Source: Bolinopsis microptera
Lineage: Eukaryota; Ctenophora; Tentaculata; Lobata; Bolinopsidae
NCBI RefSeq assembly: GCF_026151205.1
Contig: NC_087076.1
Span: forward strand, 23,058,828 to 23,122,827
DNA: 64,000 bases
Reading direction: 5' to 3'
The notes beneath the pieces are model-generated. The model was given only the letters and a program-made list of their open reading frames with translations. It did not search any database and was not told where the DNA came from. Positions within the stretch are counted from its first letter, which is position 1. Each line of letters opens with the position of its first letter. This document shows, in pieces, positions 1-12,824 of the stretch. A program made the translations under genes and the position numbers.

Positions 1-1369
1 TATACCCCTTTACTATTTTTTATTACGTTTGGAATCATCAGAAGGTTTACTAATTATACTGGGCCGCGCTCAGCCTGTCAATCCGCCGAATCTTTATGTT
101 TATGAACATAATAGCCTGAGGTCCCCAGGTAACAGAAGGTTTACTTTTAGTTCAAAATATTCTAATTCAATGTTGAAGATGACATTGACAGTAATAAATA
201 ATAGCTTATATATGGAATTGTGTGTTATAATAACTAAAACTAATTCTAAGTACCTGAGGTTGTAGAGAGGAAATCGTTTACATCCTGTGACAGGAACGTT
301 ATCAATGAAGGAAAAAGCACACAAATTTCACAGTCCCGATTGCTGCTAGCTGCGGTTCCTCGCTCGATTTTACTATCACTGCGACCACTTAGCAATCAGG
401 ACCATCTATATATTATGCTATTAATAACTCTGCATCTTTAAAAGCAAGTTTTACTCTTCTCTAGTCTCGCTGCGAGGAGTTGATGGGATCCATTGTCAAC
501 ACGACGTTATATCCACATGCTTTTGTTAATAAGATTGGGTAGCGAAGCCCCTTCAATAAGCTGCTATTTCAAGCTGCTATAACAAGTGCGCATTAGTGGG
601 GGACAGGAGTAGAGACACTTCCTTTTGCTCTAAGAGCTATGTTTCAGTTACTTTAAAGGCACAGTAAAATTAAATTTACAGAGTTTGAGGCAGAAAATCA
701 ACGATATCATAGATTCATAAAATTATAAATACTATAACTAAGTTACATCCAAATTCAATTGTTAAACAAAATAAATTACTTAATAAAATGCTTCAATTTT
801 TCCTAATTTACTGGAAAGAAAATTGTTTTTGGTTCCAAGATCTTGGAAACAGCTTTTTTTTAAATAAAAAAAAGCTTTTTAAAGCGATTTTTGTGTCATT
901 AAAGTAGACATTTACATTAAAGATATAGCTCTTTCTGCTGAGTCATTTATATGTTATAGTTGCCATGATGCCTGATAGGTTTCCTAGAAAGGAGTTCAGC
1001 TACTTGAACTGTGCTGTCAGGTACCAGTCTTCTTTCTCTAGGAACCCTGTGCTAACTTCTACAAGGTCAAAGAGTAATCTAGAACGAGGTCAGCTAGAGT
1101 TGAGGGATTGTTTATTTCATCCAGCTCTGGTTTCCTCACTTCGAGTTTTGCTTTTTCGTCGTTCTCACGATTGCCGCAGCCAGCTTTTCTCGTACACGAA
1201 TTGGAAGTTTCTCATCAAACAGGGAGAATGAGATAGCCTCTTCCATTGAGTACCAGATGTGTCTCTGAAATACTTTGTTGCAGCTATCTGCTAGTCAGCT
1301 AGTGCTACCATCTTGTCAATCTTCTTGTAGACTGTCACATTCCTGGTAATTTTGTCAATTAATATCAAA
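1..1369. other. Left flank without recognisable gene
   Basis: Apart from the short MITE at 47-132 I see nothing here that I can name. Open frames of 60-90 codons on both strands have no recognisable domain and no codon pattern that separates them from chance. The right edge runs into the minisatellite at about 1370. On the minus strand the last array unit reads into an unrelated tail with stop codons, which could be the end of an ancient exon, but I cannot support a gene. Confidence 0.5.
47..132. mobile_element. Tiny hAT-like MITE, copy 1
   Basis: An 86-bp unit starts TTACTAATTATACTGGG and ends CCCCAGGTAA, so its ends form an imperfect terminal inverted repeat (TTAC/GTAA followed by TGGG/CCCA). 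It is flanked by the direct repeat CAGAAGGT at 39-46 and 133-140. Eight-base target duplications are typical of the hAT superfamily. The body shares the core CTCAGCCTGTCA and the closing AGCCTGAGGTCCCC with four other copies in the window. It has no coding capacity. The superfamily assignment is inferred from the duplication length only. Confidence 0.7.
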
Positions 1370-2061
1370 CATTCTGTAGTTCTCCTTGTAGTCCTCCTCG
1401 GTCCTCCTTGTAGTCCTACTTGTAGTTCTCCTTGTAGTTCCCCTCGGTCCTCCTTGTAGTCCTCCTTGTAGTTCCCCTCGGTCATTCTTGTAGTTCTCCT
1501 TGTAGTCCTCCTTGTAGTTCTCCTCGGTCCTCCTTGTAGTTCTCCTTGTAATCCTCCTTGTAGTCCTCCTCGGTCCTCCTTGTAGTTCCCCTCGGTCCTC
1601 CTTGTAGTCCTCCTTGTAGTTCCCCTCGGTCATTCTTGCAGTTCTCCTTGTAGTCCTCCTCGTAGTTCTCCTTGTAGTCCTCCTCGGTTCTCCTTGTAGT
1701 CCTCCTCGGTCCTCCTTGTAGTCCTCCTTGTAGTCCTCCTCGGTCCTCCTTGTAGTCCTCCTTGTAGTTCTCCTCGGTCCTCTTTGTAGTCCTCCTTGTA
1801 GTCCTCCTCGGTCCTCTTTGTAGTCCTCCTCGGTCCTCCTTTTAGTCCTCCTTGTAGTCCTCTTCGGTCCTCCTTGTAGTCCTCCTTGTAGTTCTCCTTG
1901 TAGTCCTCCTTGTAGTCCTCCTTGTAGTCCTCCTTGTAGTTCTCCTTGTAGTCCTCCTTGTAGTTCTCCTTGTAGTTCTCCTTGTAGTTCCCCTCAGTCA
2001 CCTTGTAGAGTTGCAGTTAAAATTGTATATAAAATAAAGCAGAAAATTGCAATCAAAATGG

Positions 2062-5000
2062 TTAGGTAGTAGGCAGATTACCTTGGCAAGTTCTAGTAAT
2101 TCCTTGTAGTTCCCCTCGGTCCTTCTTGCAGTCCTCCTCGGTCCTCCTTTTAGTCCTCCTTGTAGTCCTCCTCGGTCCTTCTTGTAGTCCTCCTTGTAGT
2201 TCCCCTCGGTCCTCCTTGTAGTCCTCCTTGTAGTCCTCCTCGGTCCTCCTTGTAATTCTCCTTGTAGTTCCCCTCGGTCCTTCTTGTAGTCCTCCTTGTA
2301 GTCCTCCTCGGTCCTCCTTGTAATTCTCCTTGTAGTCCTCCTCGGTCCTCCTTGTAGTCCTCATCGGTCCTCCTTGTAGTCTTCCTCAGTCCTCCTTGTA
2401 GTCCTTCTCGGTCCTCCTTGTAGTCCTCCTTGTAGTCCTCCTCGGTCATCCTTGTAGTTCTCCTTGTAGTCCTCCTCGATCATCCTTGTAGTCCTCCTTG
2501 TAGTCCTCCTTGTAGTTCTCCTTGTAGTCCTCCTTGTAGTTCTCCTTGTAGTCCTCCTTGTAATTCTCCTTGTAGTCCTCCTTGTAGTCCTCCTTGTAGT
2601 TCTCCTTGTAGTCCTCCTTGTAGTTCTCCTTGTAGTCCTCCTTGTAATTCTCCTTGTAGTCCTCCTTGTAGTCCTCCTTGTAGTCCTCCTCGGTCATCCT
2701 TGTAGTTCTCCTTGTAGTCCTCCTCGATCATCCTTGTAGTCCTCCTTGTAGTCCTCCTTGTAGTTCTCCTTGTAGTCCTCCTTGTAGTTCTCCTTGTAGT
2801 CCTCCTTGTAATTCTCCTTGTAGTCCTCCTTGTAGTCCTCCTCGGTCCTCCTTGTAGTCCTCCTTGTAGTTCCCCTCAGTCCTCCTTGTAGTCCTCCTTG
2901 TAGTCCTCCTCGGTCCTCCTTGTAGTCACCTTGTAGAGTTGCAGTTAAAATTGTGTATAAAATAAAGCAGAAAATTGCAATCAAAATGGTTAGGTAGTAG
3001 GCAGATTACCTTGGCAAGTTCTAGTAGCTCCTTGTAGTTCTCCTCGGTCCTTCTTGTAGTCCTCCTCGGTCCTCCTTGTAGTCCTACTTGTAGTTCTCCT
3101 TGTAGTTCCCCTCGGTCCTCCTTGTAGTACTCCTTGTAGTTCCCCTCGGTCATTCTTGTAGTTCTCCTTGTAGTCCTCCTTGTAGTTCTCCTCGGTTCTC
3201 CTTGTAGTTCTCCTTGTAGTCCTCCTTGTAGTTCTCCTCGGTCCTTCTTGCAGTCCTCCTTGTAGTCCTCCTTGTAGTCCTCCTCGGTCCTCCTTGTAGT
3301 TCTCCTTGTAGTCGTCCTCGGTCCTTCTTGTAGTCCTCTTCGGTCCTCCTTGTAGTCCTCCTTGTAGTCCTCCTCGGTCCTCCTTGTAGTCCTCCTTGTA
3401 GTTCCCCTCGGTCATTCTTGTAGTCCTCCTTGTAGTCCTCCTCGGTCCTCCTTGTAGTCCTCCTTGTAGTTCCCCTCGGTCATTCTTGTAGTCCTCTTCG
3501 GTCCTCCTTGTAGTCCTCCTTGTAGTCCTCCTCGGTCCTTCTTGTAGTCCTCTTCGGTCCTCCTTGTAGTCCTCCTTGTAGTCCTCCTCGGTCCTCCTTG
3601 TAGTCCTCCTTGTAGTTCCCCTCGGTCATTCTTGTAGTTCTCCTTGTAGTCCTCCTTGTAGTTCTCCTCGGTCCTCCTTGTAGTTCTCCTTGTAATCCTC
3701 CTTGTAGTCCTCCTCGGTCCTCCTTGTAGTTCCCCTCAGTCCTCCTTGTAGTCCTCCTTGTAGTTCCCCTCGGTCATTCTTGTAGTTCTCCTTGTAGTTC
3801 TCCTTGTAGTCCTCCTTGTAGTTCTCCTTGTAGTTCTCCTTGTAGTCCTCCTTGTAGTCCTCCTTGTAGTCCTCCTTGTAGTTCTCCTTGTAGTCCTCCT
3901 TGTAGTTCTCCTCGGTCCTCCTTGTAGTTCTCCTTGTAATCCTCCTTGTAGTCCTCCTCGGTCCTCCTTGTAGTTCCCCTCGGTCCTCCTTGTAGTTCCC
4001 CTCGGTCATTCTTGTAGTTCTCCTTGTAGTTCTCCTTGTAGTCCTCCTTGTAGTTCTCCTTGTAGTTCTCCTTGCAGTCCTCCTTGTAGTCCTCCTTGTA
4101 GTCCTCCTTGTAGTTCTCCTTGTAGTCCTCCTTGTAGTTCTCCTCGGTCCTCCTTGTAGTTCTCCTTGTAATCCTCCTTGTAGTCCTCCTCGGTCCTCCT
4201 TGTAGTTCCCCTCAGTCCTCCTTGTAGTCCTCCTTGTAGTTCCCCTCGGTCATTCTTGTAGTTCTCCTTGTAGTTCTCCTTGTAGTCCTCCTTGTAGTTC
4301 TCCTTGTAGTTCTCCTTGTAGTCCTCCTTGTAGTCCTCCTTGTAGTTCTCCTTGTAGTCCTCCTTGTAGTTCTCCTTGTAGTTCTCCTTGTAGTTCCCCT
4401 CAGTCACCTTGTAGAGTTGCAGTTAAAATTGTATATAAAATAAAGCAGAAAATTGCAATCAAAATGGTTAGGTAGTAGGCAGATTACCTTGGCAAGTTCT
4501 AGTAATTCCTTGTAGTTCCCCTCGGTCCTTCTTGCAGTCCTCCTCGGTCCTCCTTTTAGTCCTCCTTGTAGTCCTCCTCGGTCCTCCTTGTAGTTCTCCT
4601 TGTAGTCCTCCTTGTAGTCCTCCTCGGTCCTCTTTGTAGTCCTCCTCGGTCCTCCTTTTAGTCCTCCTTGTAGTCCTCTTCGGTCCTCCTTGTAGTCCTC
4701 CTTGTAGTTCTCCTTGTAGTCCTCCTTGTAGTCCTCCTTGTAGTCCTCCTTGTAGTCCTCCTTGTAGTTCTCCTTGTAGTCCTCCTTGTAGTTCTCCTTG
4801 TAGTTCTCCTTGTAGTTCCCCTCAGTCACCTTGTAGAGTTGCAGTTAAAATTGTATATAAAATAAAGCAGAAAATTGCAATCAAAATGGTTAGGTAGTAG
4901 GCAGATTACCTTGGCAAGTTCTAGTAATTCCTTGTAGTTCCCCTCGGTCCTTCTTGCAGTCCTCCTCGGTCCTCCTTTTAGTCCTCCTTGTAGTCCTCCT

Positions 5001-8000
5001 CGGTCCTTCTTGTAGTCCTCCTTGTAGTTCCCCTCGGTCCTCCTTGTAGTCCTCCTTGTAGTCCTCCTCGGTCCTCCTTGTAATTCTCCTTGTAGTTCCC
5101 CTCGGTCCTTCTTGTAGTCCTCCTTGTAGTCCTCCTCGGTCCTCCTTGTAATTCTCCTTGTAGTCCTCCTCGGTCCTCCTTGTAGTCCTCATCGGTCCTC
5201 CTTGTAGTCTTCCTCAGTCCTCCTTGTAGTCCTTCTCGGTCCTCCTTGTAGTCCTCCTTGTAGTCCTCCTCGGTCATCCTTGTAGTTCTCCTTGTAGTCC
5301 TCCTCGATCATCCTTGTAGTCCTCCTTGTAGTCCTCCTTGTAGTTCTCCTTGTAGTCCTCCTTGTAGTTCTCCTTGTAGTCCTCCTTGTAATTCTCCTTG
5401 TAGTCCTCCTTGTAGTCCTCCTTGTAGTTCTCCTTGTAGTCCTCCTTGTAGTTCTCCTTGTAGTCCTCCTTGTAGTCCTCCTTGTAGTCCTCCTCGGTCA
5501 TCCTTGTAGTTCTCCTTGTAGTCCTCCTCGATCATCCTTGTAGTCCTCCTTGTAGTCCTCCTTGTAGTTCTCCTTGTAGTCCTCCTTGTAGTTCTCCTTG
5601 TAGTCCTCCTTGTAATTCTCCTTGTAGTCCTCCTTGTAGTCCTCCTCGGTCCTCCTTGTAGTCCTCCTTGTAGTTCCCCTCAGTCCTCCTTGTAGTCCTC
5701 CTTGTAGTTCTCCTTGTAGTTCTCCTTGTAGTTCCCCTCGGTCATTCTTGTAGTCCTCCTTGTAGTCCTCCTCGGTCCTCCTTGTAGTCACCTTGTAGAG
5801 TTGCAGTTAAAATTGTGTATAAAATAAAGCAGAAAATTGCAATCAAAATGGTTAGGTAGTAGGCAGATTACCTTGGCAAGTTCTAGTAGCTCCTTGTAGT
5901 TCTCCTCGGTCCTTCTTGTAGTCCTCCTCGGTCCTCCTTGTAGTCCTACTTGTAGTTCTCCTTGTAGTTCCCCTCGGTCCTCCTTGTAGTACTCCTTGTA
6001 GTTCCCCTCGGTCATTCTTGTAGTTCTCCTTGTAGTCCTCCTTGTAGTTCTCCTCGGTTCTCCTTGTAGTTCTCCTTGTAGTCCTCCTTGTAGTTCTCCT
6101 CGGTCCTTCTTGCAGTCCTCCTTGTAGTCCTCCTTGTAGTCCTCCTCGGTCCTCCTTGTAGTTCTCCTTGTAGTCCTCCTCGGTCCTTCTTGTAGTCCTC
6201 TTCGGTCCTCCTTGTAGTCCTCCTTGTAGTCCTCCTCGGTCCTCCTTGTAGTCCTCCTTGTAGTTCCCCTCGGTCATTCTTGTAGTCCTCCTTGTAGTCC
6301 TCCTCGGTCCTCCTTGTAGTCCTCCTTGTAGTTCCCCTCGGTCATTCTTGTAGTCCTCTTCGGTCCTCCTTGTAGTCCTCCTTGTAGTCCTCCTCGGTCC
6401 TTCTTGTAGTCCTCTCTGGTCCTCCTTGTAGTCCTCCTTGTAGTCCTCCTCGGTCCTCCTTGTAGTCCTCCTTGTAGTTCCCCTCGGTCATTCTTGTAGT
6501 TCTCCTTGTAGTCCTCCTTGTAGTTCTCCTCGGTCCTCCTTGTAGTTCTCCTTGTAATCCTCCTTGTAGTCCTCCTCGGTCCTCCTTGTAGTTCCCCTCA
6601 GTCCTCCTTGTAGTCCTCCTTGTAGTTCCCCTCGGTCATTCTTGTAGTTCTCCTTGTAGTTCTCCTTGTAGTCCTCCTTGTAGTTCTCCTTGTAGTTCTC
6701 CTTGTAGTCCTCCTTGTAGTCCTCCTTGTAGTCCTCCTTGTAGTTCTCCTTGTAGTCCTCCTTGTAGTTCTCCTCGGTCCTCCTTGTAGTTCTCCTTGTA
6801 ATCCTCCTTGTAGTCCTCCTCGGTCCTCCTTGTAGTTCCCCTCGGTCCTCCTTGTAGTTCCCCTCGGTCATTCTTGTAGTTCTCCTTGTAGTTCTCCTTG
6901 TAGTCCTCCTTGTAGTTCTCCTTGTAGTTCTCCTTGCAGTCCTCCTTGTAGTCCTCCTTGTAGTCCTCCTTGTAGTTCTCCTTGTAGTCCTCCTTGTAGT
7001 TCTCCTCGGTCCTCCTTGTAGTTCTCCTTGTAATCCTCCTTGTAGTCCTCCTCGGTCCTCCTTGTAGTTCCCCTCAGTCCTCCTTGTAGTCCTCCTTGTA
7101 GTTCCCCTCGGTCATTCTTGTAGTTCTCCTTGTAGTTCTCCTTGTAGTCCTCCTTGTAGTTCTCCTTGTAGTTCTCCTTGTAGTCCTCCTTGTAGTCCTC
7201 CTTGTAGTCCTCCTTGTAGTCCTCCTTGTAGTTCTCCTTGTAGTCCTCCTTGTAGTTCTCCTTGTAGTTCTCCTTGTAGTTCCCCTCAGTCACCTTGTAG
7301 AGTTGCAGTTAAAATTGTATATAAAATAAAGCAGAAAATTGCAATCAAAATGGTTAGGTAGTAGGCAGATTACCTTGGCAAGTTCTAGTAATTCCTTGTA
7401 GTTCCCCTCGGTCCTTCTTGCAGTCCTCCTCGGTCCTCCTTTTAGTCCTCCTTGTAGTCCTCCTCGGTCCTCCTTGTAGTTCTCCTTGTAGTCCTCCTTG
7501 TAGTCCTCCTCGGTCCTCTTTGTAGTCCTCCTCGGTCCTCCTTTTAGTCCTCCTTGTAGTCCTCTTCGGTCCTCCTTGTAGTCCTCCTTGTAGTTCTCCT
7601 TGTAGTCCTCCTTGTAGTCCTCCTTGTAGTCCTCCTTGTAGTTCTCCTTGTAGTCCTCCTTGTAGTTCTCCTTGTAGTTCTCCTTGTAGTTCCCCTCAGT
7701 CACCTTGTAGAGTTGCAGTTAAAATTGTATATAAAATAAAGCAGAAAATTGCAATCAAAATGGTTAGGTAGTAGGCAGATTACCTTGGCAAGTTCTAGTA
7801 ATTCCTTGTAGTTCCCCTCGGTCCTTCTTGCAGTCCTCCTCGGTCCTCCTTTTAGTCCTCCTTGTAGTCCTCCTCGGTCCTTCTTGTAGTCCTCCTTGTA
7901 GTTCCCCTCGGTCCTCCTTGTAGTCCTCCTTGTAGTCCTCCTCGGTCCTCCTTGTAATTCTCCTTGTAGTTCCCCTCGGTCCTTCTTGTAGTCCTCCTTG

Positions 8001-8735
8001 TAGTCCTCCTCGGTCCTCCTTGTAATTCTCCTTGTAGTCCTCCTCGGTCCTCCTTGTAGTCCTCATCGGTCCTCCTTGTAGTCTTCCTCAGTCCTCCTTG
8101 TAGTCCTTCTCGGTCCTCCTTGTAGTCCTCCTTGTAGTCCTCCTCGGTCATCCTTGTAGTTCTCCTTGTAGTCCTCCTCGATCATCCTTGTAGTCCTCCT
8201 TGTAGTCCTCCTTGTAGTTCTCCTTGTAGTCCTCCTTGTAGTTCTCCTTGTAGTCCTCCTTGTAATTCTCCTTGTAGTCCTCCTTGTAGTCCTCCTTGTA
8301 GTTCTCCTTGTAGTCCTCCTTGTAGTTCTCCTTGTAGTCCTCCTTGTAATTCTCCTTGTAGTCCTCCTTGTAGTCCTCCTTGTAGTCCTCCTCGGTCATC
8401 CTTGTAGTTCTCCTTGTAGTCCTCCTCGATCATCCTTGTAGTCCTCCTTGTAGTCCTCCTTGTAGTTCTCCTTGTAGTCCTCCTTGTAGTTCTCCTTGTA
8501 GTCCTCCTTGTAATTCTCCTTGTAGTCCTCCTTGTAGTCCTCCTCGGTCCTCCTTGTAGTCCTCCTTGTAGTTCCCCTCAGTCCTCCTTGTAGTCCTCCT
8601 TGTAGTTCTCCTCGGTCATTCTTGTAGTTCTCCTTGTAGTTCTCCCTGTAGTTCTCCTTGTAGTCCTCCTTGTAGTCACCTTGTAGAGTTGCAGTTAAAA
8701 TTGTGTATAAAATAAAGCAGAAAATTGCAATCAAA
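2062..8735. repeat. Higher-order repeat A, ~2.85-kb period
   Basis: Blocks starting at 2062, 4890 and 7764 translate identically over at least 300 bp, giving periods of 2828 and 2874 bp. Further landmarks repeat at 2926/5788, 2990/5852 and 3626/6488, all offset by 2862 bp. Differences are mainly gains or losses of whole 12-bp units, as expected from unequal exchange or replication slippage. The third unit is incomplete and gives way to repeat B near 8.9 kb. Confidence 0.85.
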
Positions 8736-8939
8736 ATGGTTAGGTAGTAGGCAGATTACCTTGGCAAGTTCTAGTAGCTTCTTGTAGTTCTCCTCGGTCC
8801 TTCTTGCAGTCCTCCTTGTAGTCCTCCTTGTAGTCCTCCTCGGTCTTTCTTGTAGTCCTCTTCGGTCCTCCTTGTAGTCCTCCTTGTAGTCCTCCTCGGT
8901 CCTCCTTGTAGTCCTCCTTGTAGTTCCCCTCGGTCATTC

Positions 8940-11900
8940 TTGTAGTTCTCCTTGTAGTCCTCCTTGTAGTTCTCCTCGGTCCTCCTTGTAGTTCTCCTTG
9001 TAATCCTCCTTGTACTCCTCCTCGGTCCTCCTTGTAGTTCCCCTCAGTCCTCCTTGTAGTCCTCCTTGTAGTTCCCCTCGGTCATTCTTGTAGTTCTCCT
9101 TGTAGTCCTCCTCGTAGTTCTCCTTGTAGTCCTCCTCGGTTCTCCTTGTAGTCCTCCTCGGTCCTCCTTGTAGTCCTCCTTGTACTTCTCCTTGTAGTTC
9201 CCCTCGGTCCTCCTTGTAGTCCTCCTTGTAGTCCTCCTCGGTCCTCTTTGTAGTCCTCCTCGGTCCTCCTTTTAGTCCTCCTTGCAGTAGTCCTCCTCGG
9301 TCCTCCTTGTAGTCCTCCTTGTAGTCCTTGTAGTCCTCTTTGTAGTTCCCCTCGGTCCTCCTTGTAGTTCTCCTTGTAGTTCTCCTTGTAGTCCTCCTTG
9401 TAGTTCTCCTTGTAGTTCTCCTTGTAGTCCTCCTTGTAGTTCCCCTCAGTCCTCCTTGTAGTCCTCCTTGTAGTTCTCCTTGTAGTTCCCCTCGGTCCTC
9501 CTTGTAGTCCTCCTTGTAGTCCTCCTCGGTCCTCCTTGTAATTCTCCTTGTAGTTCCCCTCGGTCCTTCTTGTAGTCCTCCTTGTAGTCCTCCTCGGTCC
9601 TCCTTGTAATTCTCCTTGTAGTCCTCCTCGGTCCTCCTTGTAGTCCTCCTCGGTCCTCCTTGTAGTCTTCCTCAGTCCTCCTTGTAGTCCTCCTCGGTCC
9701 TCCTTGTAGTCCTCTTTGTAGTCCTCCTCGGTCATCCTTGTAGTTCTCCTTGTAGTCCTCCTCGATCATCCTTGTAGTCCTCCTTGTAGTCCTCCTTGTA
9801 GTTCTCCTTGTAGTCCTCCTTGTAGTTCTCCTTGTAGTCCTCCTTGTAATTCTCCTTGTAGTCCTCTGTAGTCCTCCTTGTAGTTCTCCTTGTAGTCCTC
9901 CTTGTAGTTCTCCTTGTAGTCCTCCTTGTAATTCTCCTTGTAGTCCTCCTTGTAGTCCTCCTTGTAGTTCCCCTCGGTCCTCCTTGTAGTCCTCCTTGTA
10001 GTCCTCCTCGGTCCTCTTTGTAGTCCTCCTCGGTCCTCCTTTTAGTCCTCCTTGCAGTAGTCCTCCTCGGTCCTCCTTGTAGTCCTCCTTGTAGTCCTTG
10101 TAGTCCTCTTTGTAGTTCCCCTCGGTCCTCCTTGTAGTTCTCCTTGTAGTTCTCCTTGTAGTCCTCCTTGTAGTTCTCCTTGTAGTTCTCCTTGTAGTCC
10201 TCCTTGTAGTTCCCCTCAGTCCTCCTTGTAGTCCTCCTTGTAGTTCTCCTTGTAGTTCCCCTCGGTCCTCCTTGTAGTCCTCCTTGTAGTCCTCCTCGGT
10301 CCACCTTGTAATTCTCCTTGTAGTTCCCCTCGGTCCTTCTTGTAGTCCTCCTTGTAGTCCTCCTCGGTCCTCCTTGTAATTCTCCTTGTAGTCCTCCTCG
10401 GTCCTCCTTGTAGTCCTCCTCGGTCCTCCTTGTAGTCTTCCTCAGTCCTCCTTGTAGTCCTCCTCGGTCCTCCTTGTAGTCCTCTTTGTAGTCCTCCTCG
10501 GTCATCCTTGTAGTTCTCCTTGTAGTCCTCCTCGGTCCTCCTTTTAGTCCTCCTTGTAGTCCTCCTCGGTCCTTCTTGTAGTCCTCCTTGTAGTTCCCCT
10601 CGGTCCTCCTTGTAGTCCTCCTTGTAGTCCTCCTCGGTCCTCCTTGTAATTCTCCTTGTAGTTCCCCTCGGTCCTTCTTGTAGTCCTCCTTGTAGTCCTC
10701 CTCGGTCCTCCTTGTAATTCTCCTTGTAGTCCTCCTCGGTCCTCCTTGTAGTCCTCATCGGTCCTCCTTGTAGTCTTCCTCAGTCCTCCTTGTAGTCCTT
10801 CTCGGTCCTCCTTGTAGTCCTCCTTGTAGTCCTCCTCGGTCATCCTTGTAGTTCTCCTTGTAGTCCTCCTCGATCATCCTTGTAGTCCTCCTTGTAGTCC
10901 TCCTTGTAGTTCTCCTTGTAGTCCTCCTTGTAGTTCTCCTTGTAATCCTCCTTGTACTCCTCCTCGGTCCTCCTTGTAGTTCCCCTCAGTCCTCCTTGTA
11001 GTCCTCCTTGTAGTTCCCCTCGGTCATTCTTGTAGTTCTCCTTGTAGTCCTCCTCGTAGTTCTCCTTGTAGTCCTCCTCGGTTCTCCTTGTAGTCCTCCT
11101 CGGTCCTCCTTGTAGTCCTCCTTGTACTTCTCCTTGTAGTTCCCCTCGGTCCTCCTTGTAGTCCTCCTTGTAGTCCTCCTCGGTCCTCTTTGTAGTCCTC
11201 CTCGGTCCTCCTTTTAGTCCTCCTTGCAGTAGTCCTCCTCGGTCCTCCTTGTAGTCCTCCTTGTAGTCCTTGTAGTCCTCTTTGTAGTTCCCCTCGGTCC
11301 TCCTTGTAGTTCTCCTTGTAGTTCTCCTTGTAGTCCTCCTTGTAGTTCTCCTTGTAGTTCTCCTTGTAGTCCTCCTTGTAGTTCCCCTCAGTCCTCCTTG
11401 TAGTCCTCCTTGTAGTTCTCCTTGTAGTTCCCCTCGGTCCTCCTTGTAGTCCTCCTTGTAGTCCTCCTCGGTCCTCCTTGTAATTCTCCTTGTAGTTCCC
11501 CTCGGTCCTTCTTGTAGTCCTCCTTGTAGTCCTCCTCGGTCCTCCTTGTAATTCTCCTTGTAGTCCTCCTCGGTCCTCCTTGTAGTCCTCCTCGGTCCTC
11601 CTTGTAGTCTTCCTCAGTCCTCCTTGTAGTCCTCCTCGGTCCTCCTTGTAGTCCTCTTTGTAGTCCTCCTCGGTCATCCTTGTAGTTCTCCTTGTAGTCC
11701 TCCTCGATCATCCTTGTAGTCCTCCTTGTAGTCCTCCTTGTAGTTCTCCTTGTAGTCCTCCTTGTAGTTCTCCTTGTAGTCCTCCTTGTAATTCTCCTTG
11801 TAGTCCTCTGTAGTCCTCCTTGTAGTTCTCCTTGTAGTCCTCCTTGTAGTTCTCCTTGTAGTCCTCCTTGTAATTCTCCTTGTAGTCCTCCTTGTAGTCC

Positions 11901-12824
11901 TCCTTGTAGTTCCCCTCGGTCCTCCTTGTAGTCCTCCTTGTAGTCCTCCTCGGTCCTCTTTGTAGTCCTCCTCGGTCCTCCTTTTAGTCCTCCTTGCAGT
12001 AGTCCTCCTCGGTCCTCCTTGTAGTCCTCCTTGTAGTCCTTGTAGTCCTCTTTGTAGTTCCCCTCGGTCCTCCTTGTAGTTCTCCTTGTAGTTCTCCTTG
12101 TAGTCCTCCTTGTAGTTCTCCTTGTAGTTCTCCTTGTAGTCCTCCTTGTAGTTCCCCTCAGTCCTCCTTGTAGTCCTCCTTGTAGTTCTCCTTGTAGTTC
12201 CCCTCGGTCCTCCTTGTAGTCCTCCTTGTAGTCCTCCTCGGTCCACCTTGTAATTCTCCTTGTAGTTCCCCTCGGTCCTTCTTGTAGTCCTCCTTGTAGT
12301 CCTCCTCGGTCCTCCTTGTAATTCTCCTTGTAGTCCTCCTCGGTCCTCCTTGTAGTCCTCCTCGGTCCTCCTTGTAGTCTTCCTCAGTCCTCCTTGTAGT
12401 CCTCCTCGGTCCTCCTTGTAGTCCTCTTTGTAGTCCTCCTCGGTCATCCTTGTAGTTCTCCTTGTAGTCCTCCTCGATCATCCTTGTAGTCCTCCTTGTA
12501 GTCCTCCTTGTAGTTCTCCTTGTAGTCCTCCTTGTAGTTCTCCTTGTAGTCCTCCTTGTAATTCTCCTTGTAGTCCTCCTTGTAGTCCTCCTTGTAGTTC
12601 TCCTTGTAGTCCTCCTTGTAGTCCTCCTTGTAGTTCTCCTTGTAGTCCTCCTTGTAATTCTCCTTGTAGTCCTCCTTGTAGTCCTCCTTGTAGTCCTCCT
12701 CGGTCATCCTTGTAGTTCTCCTTGTAGTCCTCCTCGATCATCCTTGTAGTCCTCCTTGTAGTCCTCCTTGTAGTTCTCCTTGTAGTCCTCCTTGTAGTTC
12801 TCCTTGTAGTCCTCCTTGTAATTC
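8940..12824. repeat. Higher-order repeat B, 1942-bp period
   Basis: Landmarks at 9082, 9446 and 9732 recur at 11024, 11388 and 11674, each offset by exactly 1942 bp. A sub-block marked by the variant CTTGCAGTAGTCC recurs at about 9280, 10051, 11222, 11993 and 13597, so each 1942-bp unit itself contains a ~771-bp internal duplication. The absence of visible length drift between the two large copies suggests a very recent duplication, or possibly an assembly duplication. Confidence 0.85.

Noticed and set aside
965-1231. 88-codon plus-strand frame
   Set aside because: No domain, no neighbouring exon signals and no unusual codon pattern.
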